From Flavobacteriia bacterium (lineage in GTDB: Bacteria > Bacteroidota > Bacteroidia > Flavobacteriales_D > Crocinitomicaceae), in the NCBI GenBank assembly GCA_947462925.1, contig CANHQP010000018.1, positions 1 through 64,000 of the forward strand: a stretch of 64,000 nt of DNA. The letters are read 5' to 3'. Below the pieces are notes generated by a model. The model made no database searches and was not told the DNA's origin. It worked only from the letters and a program-made list of their open reading frames with translations. A program made the position numbers and the translations under genes. This document shows, one piece after another, positions 43,701 to 51,586 of this stretch. Within the stretch, counting starts at the first letter, position 1; every line of letters starts with the position of its first letter.

Positions 43701-44798
43701 TTGACTTATCAATGGAATGGAGTTTTAAGCACACTGAATCAGAGTAATTTAGTTGCAAATTCATATACACTTCTTGTGACTGATGTAAATGGTTGTAGCG
43801 TTTCATCTGGCCCATATGATGTATCTGGTAGTATACCATTAAGTATTGATTTGACAAATGTTAGTACCACAAATTCAGCATGCACAACGAATACTGGGTC
43901 AATTTCAGGAATTAGCATAACAGGTGGGATTAATCCAGTATTCACTTGGTCTAATGGTGCAGCTATTTTGAATCAAAATGGTTTAGGTGCTGGTTCTTAT
44001 ACGATTTCAGTAAATGATGATCAAGGATGCACAGACGCTGAGACTATTGTAATCGCATTAAACTCAGGTCCTCTTATTAATAGCAATGCAGTAAGTATAG
44101 ATCAAACAAGTTGTGGACAAAATAATGCAGAAATTTCTGGACTTGTAGATAATTCTGGTAATTCCAGTTATAGTTGGACTGGTACGACGGATACAACCTT
44201 AAATCTTTCTAATTTGTCTTCTGGGACATATTCTTTAACTGCAACTGGTATTGATGGTTGTGTTTCTCAATTCGGGCCAATTGTAATTAATGCTTCAACT
44301 TCTCCAACTGCAGACTTTAGCTATTCTCCTTTGGATGTTAACCCTGGCGATTTAGTCCAGTTTTCAGATTTATCATCTTCAGATGTAGTATCTTGGGATT
44401 GGCAAGTTGATACTACAGATTTTTTTATTGAAAATCCTAACTATATTTTTGTAACCGAAGGAACATATCAAGTTGTATTGTTAGTAACTGACGGAGCTGG
44501 TTGCACAGCTTCAATAACCAAAATTATTCCAGTTTACAATGAATTGATAATTCCAAATGTACTTACTGTAAATGGAGATGGTAACAATGATAAGTTTGAA
44601 ATTAAGGGATTAGAAATAAATACAACTGTTGAAATTTTAAATCGATGGGGAGAAATTGTTTTCAAATCTGATAATTATTTAAATGATTGGAAAGGACAGG
44701 ATATGAGTGGAAATTACTTAAGTAACGGGGTTTATACTTATCGTATAAAGACCAAAAAGGGGGAGGTTAAACAAGGATTTGTTCATCTAATTGATTAA
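40782..44798 (+). CDS. Large T9SS surface protein: glycine-rich domain, seven SprB-type repeats, PKD and type B sorting domain
   Basis: 1338 residues. Signal peptide 1-19. Residues ~20-205 form a beta domain (LLLIIQMQGASLDID). Residues ~205-530 are extremely Gly/Asn-rich with runs of nine glycines (42105-42131) and seven (42258-42278). An Ig-like domain (ICGNGTANLSV, TTTTTYWVGICPG) leads to seven ~78-residue SprB-like repeats (about 629-1177) of the form C-x4-GxIsGI..GG...YsWs......l.nL..GsYTltVtD..GCs. A PKD domain (DFSYSPLDVNPGDLVQFSDLSS) and a CHU_C sorting domain (NVLTVNGDGNNDKFEI, LNRWGEIVFKS) finish it. Surface location via T9SS is expected; adhesion or gliding is inference. Confidence 0.88.
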   Translation: MKNIFLLGVLCLFLNDSFAQRAKDGVYTATTANIVVNSYTALTANASANQTSISVSDAVLTNAILTTALSPGDLLLIIQMQGASLDIDVTATVDWGGSYTSAFGHAGDWYNFLDQWGQVTNYNQAGKNEYVQVASVSGTTINLTCGLKNSYAISGKVQVIRVPRFSQLTINSAASLVPSTWNGTTGGVIAIEVDGNLTINPTGKIDASGRGFRGGQQVDNVSTTAGAGSVNDTPYPGTSNSDIASEKGEGIGGYTSEYIALYSRFGVSAPANGGGGAYHHNSGGGGGSNVGSGAYTGKGVPDPLYNSIWNLEANPIGGVNSSGGGRGGYSYSNTNQNEAVLGPNQLAWSGDYRRNNGGLGGKPLAFDATRVFLGGGGGAGDQDNNYGGAGGTGGGIVMLQVFGTISGQNAATCTIEANGANGVAANSQNLTATFAQKFGNDGGGGGGGGGAIIISNNGNVPAGIGLLARGGNGGNQNLSVGPLQTVNEADGPGGGGGGGQISITAGSPTTTVSGGVNGITNSTQVNAFPPNGATSGGSGLSNTGVNFYDLNVQNASICGNGTANLSVTVIGTLPAGTSVGWYTNQFSGSPVHTGLTFITPSLTTTTTYWVGICPGSFRKPVQVTVGSNPTISGTATITNVSCAGNDGAISGLTVSGGTPNYTYSWNGNPSASANLTNANAGSYTLTVTESNGCSATSGPYTIASAGGPVINASLVNIVNPTCAGANGSITGITQTGGVATSWSNNGGTNLNANNLNAGSYTLTVTDASNCSATAGPFVLTAPTGPTIDATNIVISNENCGNGNGSISGINANGVSLTYSWSNSTQTTLDISNLLAGSYTLTVLDNQGCSATSGPYVIGSNPAQTINVSGVILTPETCSQDNGAISGIQISGGAAPLSYSWTNTAQTTLDISNLSNGTYTLTVLDGNGCSSISNPFSIVDTPMPTINDLNILIVNESCTGNDGSIAGITTSGVGLTYQWNGVLSTLNQSNLVANSYTLLVTDVNGCSVSSGPYDVSGSIPLSIDLTNVSTTNSACTTNTGSISGISITGGINPVFTWSNGAAILNQNGLGAGSYTISVNDDQGCTDAETIVIALNSGPLINSNAVSIDQTSCGQNNAEISGLVDNSGNSSYSWTGTTDTTLNLSNLSSGTYSLTATGIDGCVSQFGPIVINASTSPTADFSYSPLDVNPGDLVQFSDLSSSDVVSWDWQVDTTDFFIENPNYIFVTEGTYQVVLLVTDGAGCTASITKIIPVYNELIIPNVLTVNGDGNNDKFEIKGLEINTTVEILNRWGEIVFKSDNYLNDWKGQDMSGNYLSNGVYTYRIKTKKGEVKQGFVHLID
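42105..42131 (+). repeat. In-frame GGN microsatellite (nine Gly codons)
   Basis: Nine consecutive GGT/GGC codons in the surface-protein gene; a second tract of seven lies at 42258-42278. Such trinucleotide runs can change length by slippage without a frameshift. Confidence 0.9.
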
Positions 44799-44801
44799 TA
44801 A

Positions 44802-44832
44802 TTGTTTTGAATAAAAAAAAATAGTATTTTTG
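44802..44832 (+). promoter_or_regulatory. Promoter of the siaB-like/HDAC/tspO genes
   Basis: TTG 44802-44804, 20-bp spacer, TATTTTTG 44825-44832. The predicted transcript starts about 13 nt before the TTG start codon at 44852, which supports that start. Confidence 0.65.
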
Positions 44833-44851
44833 TTTTAATAATTAAATTCTT

Positions 44852-45445
44852 TTGAAGTACACTACTGAAGATATAATTGATACTGCATCGAAATCGGTTT
44901 TTGACTCAATTCGTGACCGCTATGTTAAAGAGGATTCTTTAGCTGTAGTGATGTCTCATTGTGGGGTCTTTTCTCAAGATCTGGTTAACAGTCTAGGAGA
45001 GGGAGCTGAAGAAATTTTAATTTCTTCTAATGAAAAAAGACAGATGATCAGAAAAATATTCTCCGTTTTAATTGAAGGCTTACAGAATATTAAAATTCAT
45101 GGTGAACCTACCAAGGAAAATGTTAAGTCAGGAATTTTAGTACTTGCAAAAGGAGAAGATTGTTACAAAATCACTTTTGGAAACTTAATTCTAAATGATT
45201 TCGTTCCTAGTATGGAAGAACGCTTGACAGAATTAAATCAACTAGATGAGGTAGAATTGAAAGAGCGATATATGAAAGTATTAAGCGAAGGAATTTTATC
45301 AAACAAAGGTGGTGCAGGGCTTGGATTTATAACCATGAGAATGAAAGCAAAATCAAAGTTAAATTTTCATTTTCAAAAGGTTTCTGATGAAAAATCAGTT
45401 TTTACTTTTGAGCTAATAATTAATAGGTTAACTGAAAACGCTTAG
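44852..45445 (+). CDS. SiaB-like protein kinase (DUF6272 family)
   Basis: A 197-residue cytoplasmic protein with a GHKL-like ATPase fold of the SiaB family: VVMSHCGVFSQDLVNSLGEGAEE at the front, KIFSVLIEGLQNIKIHGEP (N-box-like) and SNKGGAGLGFITMRMKAKSKL (G-box-like). In Pseudomonas, SiaB phosphorylates SiaC and is opposed by the SpoIIE-type phosphatase SiaA. Translation probably starts at TTG: no in-frame ATG lies nearby upstream, and a good promoter ends just ahead. It is followed by the HDAC-like gene after 35 bp. A PAS-GAF-SpoIIE phosphatase and a STAS-like protein are encoded 4-6 kb away on the other strand. Confidence 0.8.
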   Translation: MKYTTEDIIDTASKSVFDSIRDRYVKEDSLAVVMSHCGVFSQDLVNSLGEGAEEILISSNEKRQMIRKIFSVLIEGLQNIKIHGEPTKENVKSGILVLAKGEDCYKITFGNLILNDFVPSMEERLTELNQLDEVELKERYMKVLSEGILSNKGGAGLGFITMRMKAKSKLNFHFQKVSDEKSVFTFELIINRLTENA

Positions 45446-45480
45446 CTTTTCTTTGTTTTTCACTCTATTTTTCTAGTTTT

Positions 45481-46386
45481 ATGATAAAAGTAGCATTCGA
45501 TCACTCGTATGCACATCCGTTACCGGAAAATCATCGCTTTCCCATGGAGAAGTACGATTTACTCCCAAAACAACTTCTATTGGAAGGTACTTTAGATGAA
45601 AATCATTTTTTTGTTCCTCAAATTTTAGATTTCAAAGATGCGCTAGAAGTTCACGATTCTCATTATTTGAGTAAACTTTGCAATCTTGAACTTACTGCTC
45701 GTGAAGAAAGGATTTCAGGATTTCCTCACTCAAAAGCTTTGGTGGAGAGAGAATTTAAAATCATGGAAGGAACAAGAATGTGCGCTCAATTTGCAAAGGA
45801 ACATAACGGAGTTGCGTTTAATATTGCTGGGGGAACACATCATGCTTTTACTAACAGGGGAGAAGGATTTTGCTTGTTGAATGATCAAGCAATCGCTGCC
45901 AAATGGTTACTAAATCAAAAGTATGCAAATCAAATATTAATTATTGATTTAGATGTCCATCAAGGAAATGGAACCGCTGAAATTTTTAAAAACGAATCCA
46001 GGGTATTTACTTTTAGTATGCATGGTGAACACAATTATCCTCTTCACAAGGAAGTTTCAGACCTTGATATTCCTTTGTTTGATGGCATGAATGATGAGGT
46101 TTACTTACATTTATTAACTTCCACTTTGAATTTAATTCTAGAAAAAATTACCCCAGATTTCATATTTTATCAATGTGGAGTTGATATTTTGTCGACAGAC
46201 AAATTGGGTAGATTGAATCTTACGTTAGAAGGATGTAAGAAAAGAGATGAAATTGTTTTTCAAATAGTTAAACATTTAGACGTTCCAGTTGTTTGTACAA
46301 TGGGAGGAGGTTATAGCCCAGATATTAAGACAATTATTGAAGCACATGCCAACACATTTCGAGTAGCAAATAAATATTTTGAGTAA
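45481..46386 (+). CDS. Histone-deacetylase-family amidohydrolase
   Basis: A 301-residue zinc-dependent deacetylase of the arginase/HDAC superfamily. Catalytic features: GGTHHAFTNRGEGFCLLNDQAIAA (His-His pair and the FCxxND block), IIDLDVHQGNGTAEIF (zinc-binding Asp and His), FYQCGVDILSTDKLG (third metal ligand) and TMGGGYSPD. Bacterial relatives (acetoin utilisation AcuC, acetylpolyamine amidohydrolases) remove acetyl groups from small molecules or proteins. Which substrate applies here is unknown. TAATG overlap with tspO: its stop and the next start share one base. Confidence 0.92.
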   Translation: MIKVAFDHSYAHPLPENHRFPMEKYDLLPKQLLLEGTLDENHFFVPQILDFKDALEVHDSHYLSKLCNLELTAREERISGFPHSKALVEREFKIMEGTRMCAQFAKEHNGVAFNIAGGTHHAFTNRGEGFCLLNDQAIAAKWLLNQKYANQILIIDLDVHQGNGTAEIFKNESRVFTFSMHGEHNYPLHKEVSDLDIPLFDGMNDEVYLHLLTSTLNLILEKITPDFIFYQCGVDILSTDKLGRLNLTLEGCKKRDEIVFQIVKHLDVPVVCTMGGGYSPDIKTIIEAHANTFRVANKYFE

Positions 46387-46865
46387 TGAAGTTGATTTTT
46401 AAAGTGATATTTTGTGTTGTAATTTGTCTTTTTTTGGGTGGACTTTCTGGTTATGCTACGGTTTCAGAAATCAAAAATTGGTATTTACATTTGAATAAAC
46501 CTACATTTAATCCGCCAAATTGGTTATTTGGTCCAGCATGGTCCACACTTTATACTTTTATGGGGATTTCTTTTGCTTTGATTTGGGATAGATTGGATAA
46601 AGCCAAGATAAAAATTTTCACTTCCAAAGCTGTAATATTTTTTATTATTCAATTTTTTCTAAACCTTGCATGGTCAAGTATTTTCTTTTCCCTGCATTTG
46701 GTTGCTTTTGCCTTGATTGAAATGTTGATCTTATGGGTATTTATTCTTTTGACTATAATTCAGTTTTATCGAATTAACAAAATTGCAGGTATTTTGCTTG
46801 TTCCATATATTTTATGGGTATCATTTGCGACTGTGTTGACTGCTTCGATTTTAGTTTTGAACTAA
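46386..46865 (+). CDS. tspO: TspO/MBR family membrane protein
   Basis: A 159-residue protein with five transmembrane helices and the family motif WYLHLNKPTFNPPNWLFGPAW followed by YTFMGISFALIW. TspO proteins bind porphyrins and cholesterol-like ligands and modulate tetrapyrrole export or stress responses. Starts on the last base of the HDAC stop codon. The sequence carries the hallmark Pro/Trp-rich first loop, so the family call is firm even though the physiological ligand is not known. Confidence 0.95.
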   Translation: MKLIFKVIFCVVICLFLGGLSGYATVSEIKNWYLHLNKPTFNPPNWLFGPAWSTLYTFMGISFALIWDRLDKAKIKIFTSKAVIFFIIQFFLNLAWSSIFFSLHLVAFALIEMLILWVFILLTIIQFYRINKIAGILLVPYILWVSFATVLTASILVLN

Positions 46866-47226
46866 GAAATAGGATTAACGTTCGTCTTACTAAATTATTT
46901 TTCTTCGTTTGTCGATGTTTTAAATTTAGCAAAATCTCAATATTGAAATCCAGTTATTCCTCCGTCAAGACTTTATTTTAAATTGCATTTTAGCTCTTGC
47001 AATTTTTGGTAATAAAGGAATAAGCTGATTGAATATATTATCAATTTCTCTATTGAAGTTATAACATCATACTGAAGCTCAAGTATTTTGAGGTTCAAGT
47101 TTCTCAAGTTTTTTGATTTACTTTTCAATGCATTTTTGGATTCCTAATGGGAAACTATCATTATTGTTTGAAAAAATAGAGACAAATAAATATTTGCGTA
47201 ATTTATATTACTAATTGAAATATAGT
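46866..47226. other. A/T-rich intergenic gap with no confident gene
   Basis: A 361-bp gap between tspO and the convergent GNAT gene. On the minus strand 46973-47143 is free of stops (56 codons) but has no start codon; it reads as a helical segment (KILELQYDVITSIEKL, then a hydrophobic stretch). It may be the remnant of a gene. No hairpin terminator of note. Confidence 0.4.
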
Positions 47227-47658
47227 TTAGAGTTCTTTTTCCATCAAAAAATGTTGTAAGACATCAAAAAGTTTATAAGATGGTTCTTTTAATTCATAAC
47301 CTAAATTTAAGTAAAAATCAACCGCATAGTCGCGAGCATGTAAGATAATTTTTTTGACTCCCAATGTTTTGCTTTTTAATTCTGTCGCAAGCATGATTTT
47401 CTTTCCATAACCTTTTCCCTGTAAATCAAAATCAACCGCAACAAATCTTACTTGTGCCATTTGATTTTCAGTAATATCTAATCTGGCAATGGCGAGAATA
47501 GTACCATTTTCAAAAAGAGCGAAATGAATTCCGGTTTCGTCTCCATCATTTTTTTCAGAACCACGAATCTGGTTTAAAGGTTCGCGTAGTACTCGGAATC
47601 TTAAATCATAATAAGCTTCCCATTCTTTCTCATTTCGAGGTGTTCTAATATCTACCAT
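47227..47658 (-). CDS. GNAT-family N-acetyltransferase
   Basis: A 143-residue single GNAT domain. The N-terminal VDIRTPRNEKEWEAYYDLRFRVLREP and the acetyl-CoA motif A VRFVAVDFDLQGKGYGKKIM (Q/R-x-x-G-x-G/A) are clear, followed by ILHARDYAVDFYLNLGYE. Substrate unknown; relatives (ElaA-like) act on small molecules or peptides. Its start overlaps the stop of the CoA-transferase gene by seven bases, indicating co-translation. Last gene of a four-gene minus-strand operon. Confidence 0.9.
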   Translation of the reverse strand: MVDIRTPRNEKEWEAYYDLRFRVLREPLNQIRGSEKNDGDETGIHFALFENGTILAIARLDITENQMAQVRFVAVDFDLQGKGYGKKIMLATELKSKTLGVKKIILHARDYAVDFYLNLGYELKEPSYKLFDVLQHFLMEKEL

Positions 47659-48710
47659 GATTTAAATGCAATAGAACTTACTCTTTTCGTATTCTGATTT
47701 TCAATTCTCTCTTGTCTTATAAATGTTTGAGATTGTTTATCTTCAAAAACTTCCTGCAAGTTTCTTATTTTGCCAGCGGGAACAAAATGGGCATGCATCC
47801 AATTCAAAATTTCTTCCGCGTTAAAATCTTTAATTTTATTTTGCAGAAGTTTTGCTAACTTTTCACGATTAATTACCCGGTTTTGATTTGTTTTGAATGC
47901 CAAATCTTCAGGTAAGTCCTCTAAACCAAGATAAGAACAGAGTTTAATAAAATGAGCATCACTTCCAATAGCAAAAGTGATTTGAAATAAGTCGTCAGTT
48001 ATAAATATTTCGCCGTATGGGGCAATATTAGGATGTAAACTTCCTATTCTTTGTGGAATAACATTTTGCATTAGATATCCTGATGCTTGATTAACAAGAC
48101 TGCAAACAGCTGCATCATAAAGTGAAACATGCACTGTTTTGCCTTCACTAGTATGTGTTCTTTCTAACAAAGCTAACAAGATGCCTTCTTTCAATTGATG
48201 CGCAGCCAAAACATCAATTAATGCAACTGGCATTTTAATTGGACCACTTTCTTTCGTCCCATTCATAGACATAAATCCACTTTCAGCTTGCAGAATTAAG
48301 TCGTAGGCCACACGGTCAGAATCAATTCCAAATCCAGAAATTTTTCCATGAATTAATTTTGGATTGATTTTTTTTAATTCAACTTCGCCAATTTTAAATT
48401 TGACGTCATCGCCTTTCTTGAAATTTGTAAGTAGTATATCTGCATTTTTTAGCAAATCAATAAATACAAGATAATCAGCTTCTTTTTTTAAATCTAAAGC
48501 TTTATATTTTTTACCAAAGTTAATGCTAGCAAAGTAAGATGAAATTGAATTGTCTTTGTCTTCATTTGCCAATTTCCATGTTCTTGTTACATCAGGGAAA
48601 TTTGGATTTTCGATTTTGATTACTTCAGCTCCCAATTCAGCGAAAAACATACCAACTGAAGGACCAGCTAATACTGTTGAAGCATCAATCACTTTTAATT
48701 TAGATATCAT
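47652..48710 (-). CDS. CaiB/BaiF-family (class III) CoA-transferase
   Basis: A 352-residue family III CoA-transferase (usually 380-430, so slightly short). Seen: LKVIDASTVLAGPSVGMFFAELGAEVIKIENP, LDLKKEADYLVFIDLLKNADILLTNFK, the catalytic Asp in VAYDLILQAESGFMSMNG, and IDVLAAHQLKEGILLALLERTHTSEGKTVHVSLYD. Substrate acid unknown: family members handle formate, oxalate, carnitine, aromatic acids and others. Lies 18 bp after the SpoIIE phosphatase and overlaps the GNAT gene, an unusual neighbourhood for a CoA-transferase. Confidence 0.9.
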   Translation of the reverse strand: MISKLKVIDASTVLAGPSVGMFFAELGAEVIKIENPNFPDVTRTWKLANEDKDNSISSYFASINFGKKYKALDLKKEADYLVFIDLLKNADILLTNFKKGDDVKFKIGEVELKKINPKLIHGKISGFGIDSDRVAYDLILQAESGFMSMNGTKESGPIKMPVALIDVLAAHQLKEGILLALLERTHTSEGKTVHVSLYDAAVCSLVNQASGYLMQNVIPQRIGSLHPNIAPYGEIFITDDLFQITFAIGSDAHFIKLCSYLGLEDLPEDLAFKTNQNRVINREKLAKLLQNKIKDFNAEEILNWMHAHFVPAGKIRNLQEVFEDKQSQTFIRQERIENQNTKRVSSIAFKSW

Positions 48711-48728
48711 AGCTTAGAAATCAATAAA

Positions 48729-50498
48729 TTACAACTTTAGTCCAGCCACACAAATATCATCTAATTGCTCTAGATCACCTTTCCACGAATTAAATTCATC
48801 AAAAATAAGTTTTGATTGATTTTCACAGGATTCTTTAATGTTTTTTTGAATGGTTTTAACAATTTTATTTCGTTTGATTTTTTTCCCGCTCTCTCCACCA
48901 AATTGGTCAAAAATGCCATCTGTAAATAAATAGATCATTGCATTTTTAGGAAGAATAATTTCAAATTGTTCGTGTTTTAATTTTGTTTCTGAAAAACAAA
49001 TGGATTGCTTCGTTGCTTTGACTTTTTTGAGTTCAAAATCTTCATCAGGAGAGGCATAATAAAGAGAAATATTTGCTCCAGAATATTTGACAATAGCAGT
49101 ATTATCTTCATTTTTTTTGACTGAAACTAGACCAATTTCCATTCCGTCTTTAATTGTATTCAGCTCCTTTTTGAAGTGGTCGTTGAAGCTCTCATTTACT
49201 TTATCTAGAATTTCACCTGGCTCTCTTAATTCAAATTTTTCAACTACTCTTTTTAATATTTTGTAGGAAATAATACTCAGAAAGGCTCCAGGAATTCCAT
49301 GTCCAGTGCAATCGCAGACAGCAAAAAGCATTTCTTCAGGTGTGTTCATACACCAATAGAAATCTCCTGCAACAATGTCTTTAGGTTTGTAAAGGACAAA
49401 GGAATCAGTAAAAAATGATTTATACTCTGATTCTTCTGGTAAAATAGTTTTTTGAATTCTTTCAGCATATCTTATACTGTCTAGGATATCCTTGTTTTTA
49501 GTTTCAATTTCTTCAGTCTTCTTTTCTATTAATTGTTGCAAGTTTTGATTCATAAATTCCATTTCTTCTTCAAATAGATTTCTTTCATGAATAGAAAATC
49601 CATAAGATATAAACTCTGAAATTTGAAAAAGAAACGATACTTCAGATGCTTCCCAATTCCTATATTTATTCGTTTCTTCTTGGCAAAGTACACCAATGAC
49701 TTTTCCTTTGTGAAAGATTGGTACATCCAATAGAGAATAAATTTTATTGGGAATTAGATAAGAATCTTTAAAACAATTAGTGTATTCATGGCTCAAAGCA
49801 TCGTTTGCAATTATATAAGGCTCATTCAACATCGCTTCGAAATAGGTAGGAAAATCAATTCTTTTTAATAGTTTATCTTTATTTCCACTATTTAAGTCTT
49901 CAAAATCGACCTTTTTGTCAAGTAATAATTTATCGCAAAAAAGAACTTCTTCATCTTCATTAAATATCCAGAAGCTTGATCTAGATACATTTAGGGTTTC
50001 AGAAATAATTTTGACGCAAAATGAGGGAATGTCTGAAACTTTGCCTGTTTGAATTATTGGATTTCTCGATAATTTTAAAAGTGCGTCTTTTAACTTTTGA
50101 TCCTTGATTTCTTTATTTTTTTCCGTTGTGATATCAACGTAAACACCTTGCAAGAGGTAATGTGTTTTTTTATCTTCAATGGTCCCAGTGAGTTGAAACC
50201 ATTTTATTTCACCATCAGGTTTTGTTAGATATCCCTCAACTATAACTTGTTCATTACTAACCAAACCTTTCAATATATTTTTCTTGAAATGGTTTTTATT
50301 TTCAACATCAATTGTTTTTAGGAATAATCCCCAATTGCTTATCAATTCTTTGTCAGTAAAACCAAAAAATTGTTCGCAATTTTCAGAAATGAATAAACAG
50401 TCTTCACTAAAATCAAGATTAATTCTAATTTTGACTAAAACACCAGGAAATGATTTGTATAAATCAAGTAAGTGGGATAATTTACTGGTCTTTCTCAT
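48729..50498 (-). CDS. PAS-GAF-SpoIIE (PP2C-like) serine phosphatase
   Basis: A 589-residue cytoplasmic signalling protein. PAS domain about residues 15-130 (LDFSEDCLFISENCEQFFG, VEGYLTKPDGEIKWFQLTG), GAF about 140-310 (YSLLDVPIFHKGKVIGVLCQEE), a coiled coil near 310-345, and a SpoIIE/PP2C-like phosphatase about 355-589 with the metal-binding aspartates in KPKDIVAGDFYW, VCDCTGHGIPGAFLS, IYLFTDGIFDQFGG and QLDDICVAGLKL. SpoIIE-type enzymes dephosphorylate STAS anti-sigma-factor antagonists. It is preceded by a STAS-like gene (14 bp gap), and a SiaB-like kinase lies 5 kb away. Confidence 0.9.
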   Translation of the reverse strand: MRKTSKLSHLLDLYKSFPGVLVKIRINLDFSEDCLFISENCEQFFGFTDKELISNWGLFLKTIDVENKNHFKKNILKGLVSNEQVIVEGYLTKPDGEIKWFQLTGTIEDKKTHYLLQGVYVDITTEKNKEIKDQKLKDALLKLSRNPIIQTGKVSDIPSFCVKIISETLNVSRSSFWIFNEDEEVLFCDKLLLDKKVDFEDLNSGNKDKLLKRIDFPTYFEAMLNEPYIIANDALSHEYTNCFKDSYLIPNKIYSLLDVPIFHKGKVIGVLCQEETNKYRNWEASEVSFLFQISEFISYGFSIHERNLFEEEMEFMNQNLQQLIEKKTEEIETKNKDILDSIRYAERIQKTILPEESEYKSFFTDSFVLYKPKDIVAGDFYWCMNTPEEMLFAVCDCTGHGIPGAFLSIISYKILKRVVEKFELREPGEILDKVNESFNDHFKKELNTIKDGMEIGLVSVKKNEDNTAIVKYSGANISLYYASPDEDFELKKVKATKQSICFSETKLKHEQFEIILPKNAMIYLFTDGIFDQFGGESGKKIKRNKIVKTIQKNIKESCENQSKLIFDEFNSWKGDLEQLDDICVAGLKL

Positions 50499-50512
50499 TT
50501 ATTGAAAATTGA

Positions 50513-50920
50513 TTAAACTGTCAAAAGTGACTCCTTCAATGAGAATATCCATTTTTTTGCACTTTCCAAATCATTAAACATTTTGGAAGGAATAATTGGT
50601 TTTTTAAATTTCAGGTAAAAGTTAGTTAATGACTGAAGGTAAAGAGAATTGATAATAAATGCATCAGCAAGTCTAAATTTATTCAATTCATTTTCAGCAT
50701 AGAAATTTCTAGATTCAAAAGTGGATTCTATATTATTAGTCAAATCAATAATCGCAAAATATTTTTGATTCTTAGTGAAATTAACTGCCTCAAGTAATAA
50801 CTGTTTCATGATAGGTGTATCAACAACCAAACCATCAGTTAATTTAATTGTCAGAATTGAATCTTCAAACTCATATCTGGCTAAATTTGTTTCTGAAACT
50901 TGTAAAATATCCATCGACAT
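50513..50920 (-). CDS. STAS/SpoIIAA-like small protein
   Basis: A 135-residue cytoplasmic protein. Alternating strands and helices (LARYEFEDSILTIKLTDGLVVDT, YFAIIDLTNN, FYAENELNKFRLADAFIIN, PSKMFNDLESAKKWIFSL) match STAS/SpoIIAA-like domains found beside SpoIIE-type phosphatases in Bacteroidota. The conserved phosphorylatable Ser/Thr of SpoIIAA is not obvious. A TATATTTG-like box at 50944-50937 precedes it on this strand. Two alternative starts (residues 1 and 3). Confidence 0.6.
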   Translation of the reverse strand: MSMDILQVSETNLARYEFEDSILTIKLTDGLVVDTPIMKQLLLEAVNFTKNQKYFAIIDLTNNIESTFESRNFYAENELNKFRLADAFIINSLYLQSLTNFYLKFKKPIIPSKMFNDLESAKKWIFSLKESLLTV

Positions 50921-51027
50921 ACCAATCTCTTATAGTCAAATATACAATTTTAATTTGATTGATTTTAATTTTACAATAAAAATTTAGTTTTTAGAAAGAT
51001 ATTTTCTTTCTATCGTATTAGTAAGGC

Positions 51028-51378
51028 TTACAAACTTTCTACTTTTACTTTTGCGTGTCCAAATCGTACAAAATTCAATTGTTTGGCAGCTTTCATACTT
51101 AAATCTATGAGGCTTGAAGATGATTGTCCAAGTCTATCGTTAATTTTGACAATTACGACAGAATCATTCGCTAAATTTACTACTTTAACTAAAGTTCCAA
51201 AAGGCAGTGTTTTATGTGCTCCCGTTAAATTGTCTTGCTTAAAAATTTCTCCAGAAGAAGTTCTTCTACCATGAAATTTGTTGGCATAAAAACTTGCTCT
51301 TCCTGTTTGAGAATATTCTGTTCTTGGAATAAAACTACAAGCTAGCAAAACTATTAATAGGAGAAAAAGACTCTTCAT
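51028..51378 (-). CDS. RlpA-like double-psi beta-barrel protein
   Basis: A 116-residue exported protein (lipoprotein-type or signal peptide MKSLFLLLIVLLACSFIP). The body matches the RlpA/double-psi beta-barrel domain: YSQTGRASFYANKFHGRRTSSGEIF, AHKTLPFGTLVKVVNL, VVIVKINDRLGQSSSSLIDLSMKAA. RlpA proteins bind or cleave peptidoglycan lacking stem peptides. The catalytic Asp of the transglycosylase form appears as the D of NDRLGQ. It is shorter than E. coli RlpA and has no SPOR domain, the common form in Bacteroidota. Confidence 0.9.
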   Translation of the reverse strand: MKSLFLLLIVLLACSFIPRTEYSQTGRASFYANKFHGRRTSSGEIFKQDNLTGAHKTLPFGTLVKVVNLANDSVVIVKINDRLGQSSSSLIDLSMKAAKQLNFVRFGHAKVKVESL

Positions 51379-51529
51379 TCTTTAAATTGGACTACAAAGT
51401 TACCGCATTGAAGTCACGTTTACAGTTTTTTAAGGAAACATTAACATTTGATTGTTTAATTTTTATTGGTATTTAATGCTGAAAAAGCCTATTTCTTAAT
51501 GTTGCAATTTTTGAGTCTTTCTATTTCTA

Positions 51530-51562
51530 TTGAGTGAAATCTTGAGTATTCTTTTAATTTTG
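51530..51562 (+). promoter_or_regulatory. Promoter of tex
   Basis: TTG 51530-51532, 22-bp spacer, TAATTTTG 51555-51562; leader about 20 nt to the ATG at 51587. Confidence 0.65.
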
Positions 51563-51586
51563 TAGAACAAAAAATCAAATATTTTT

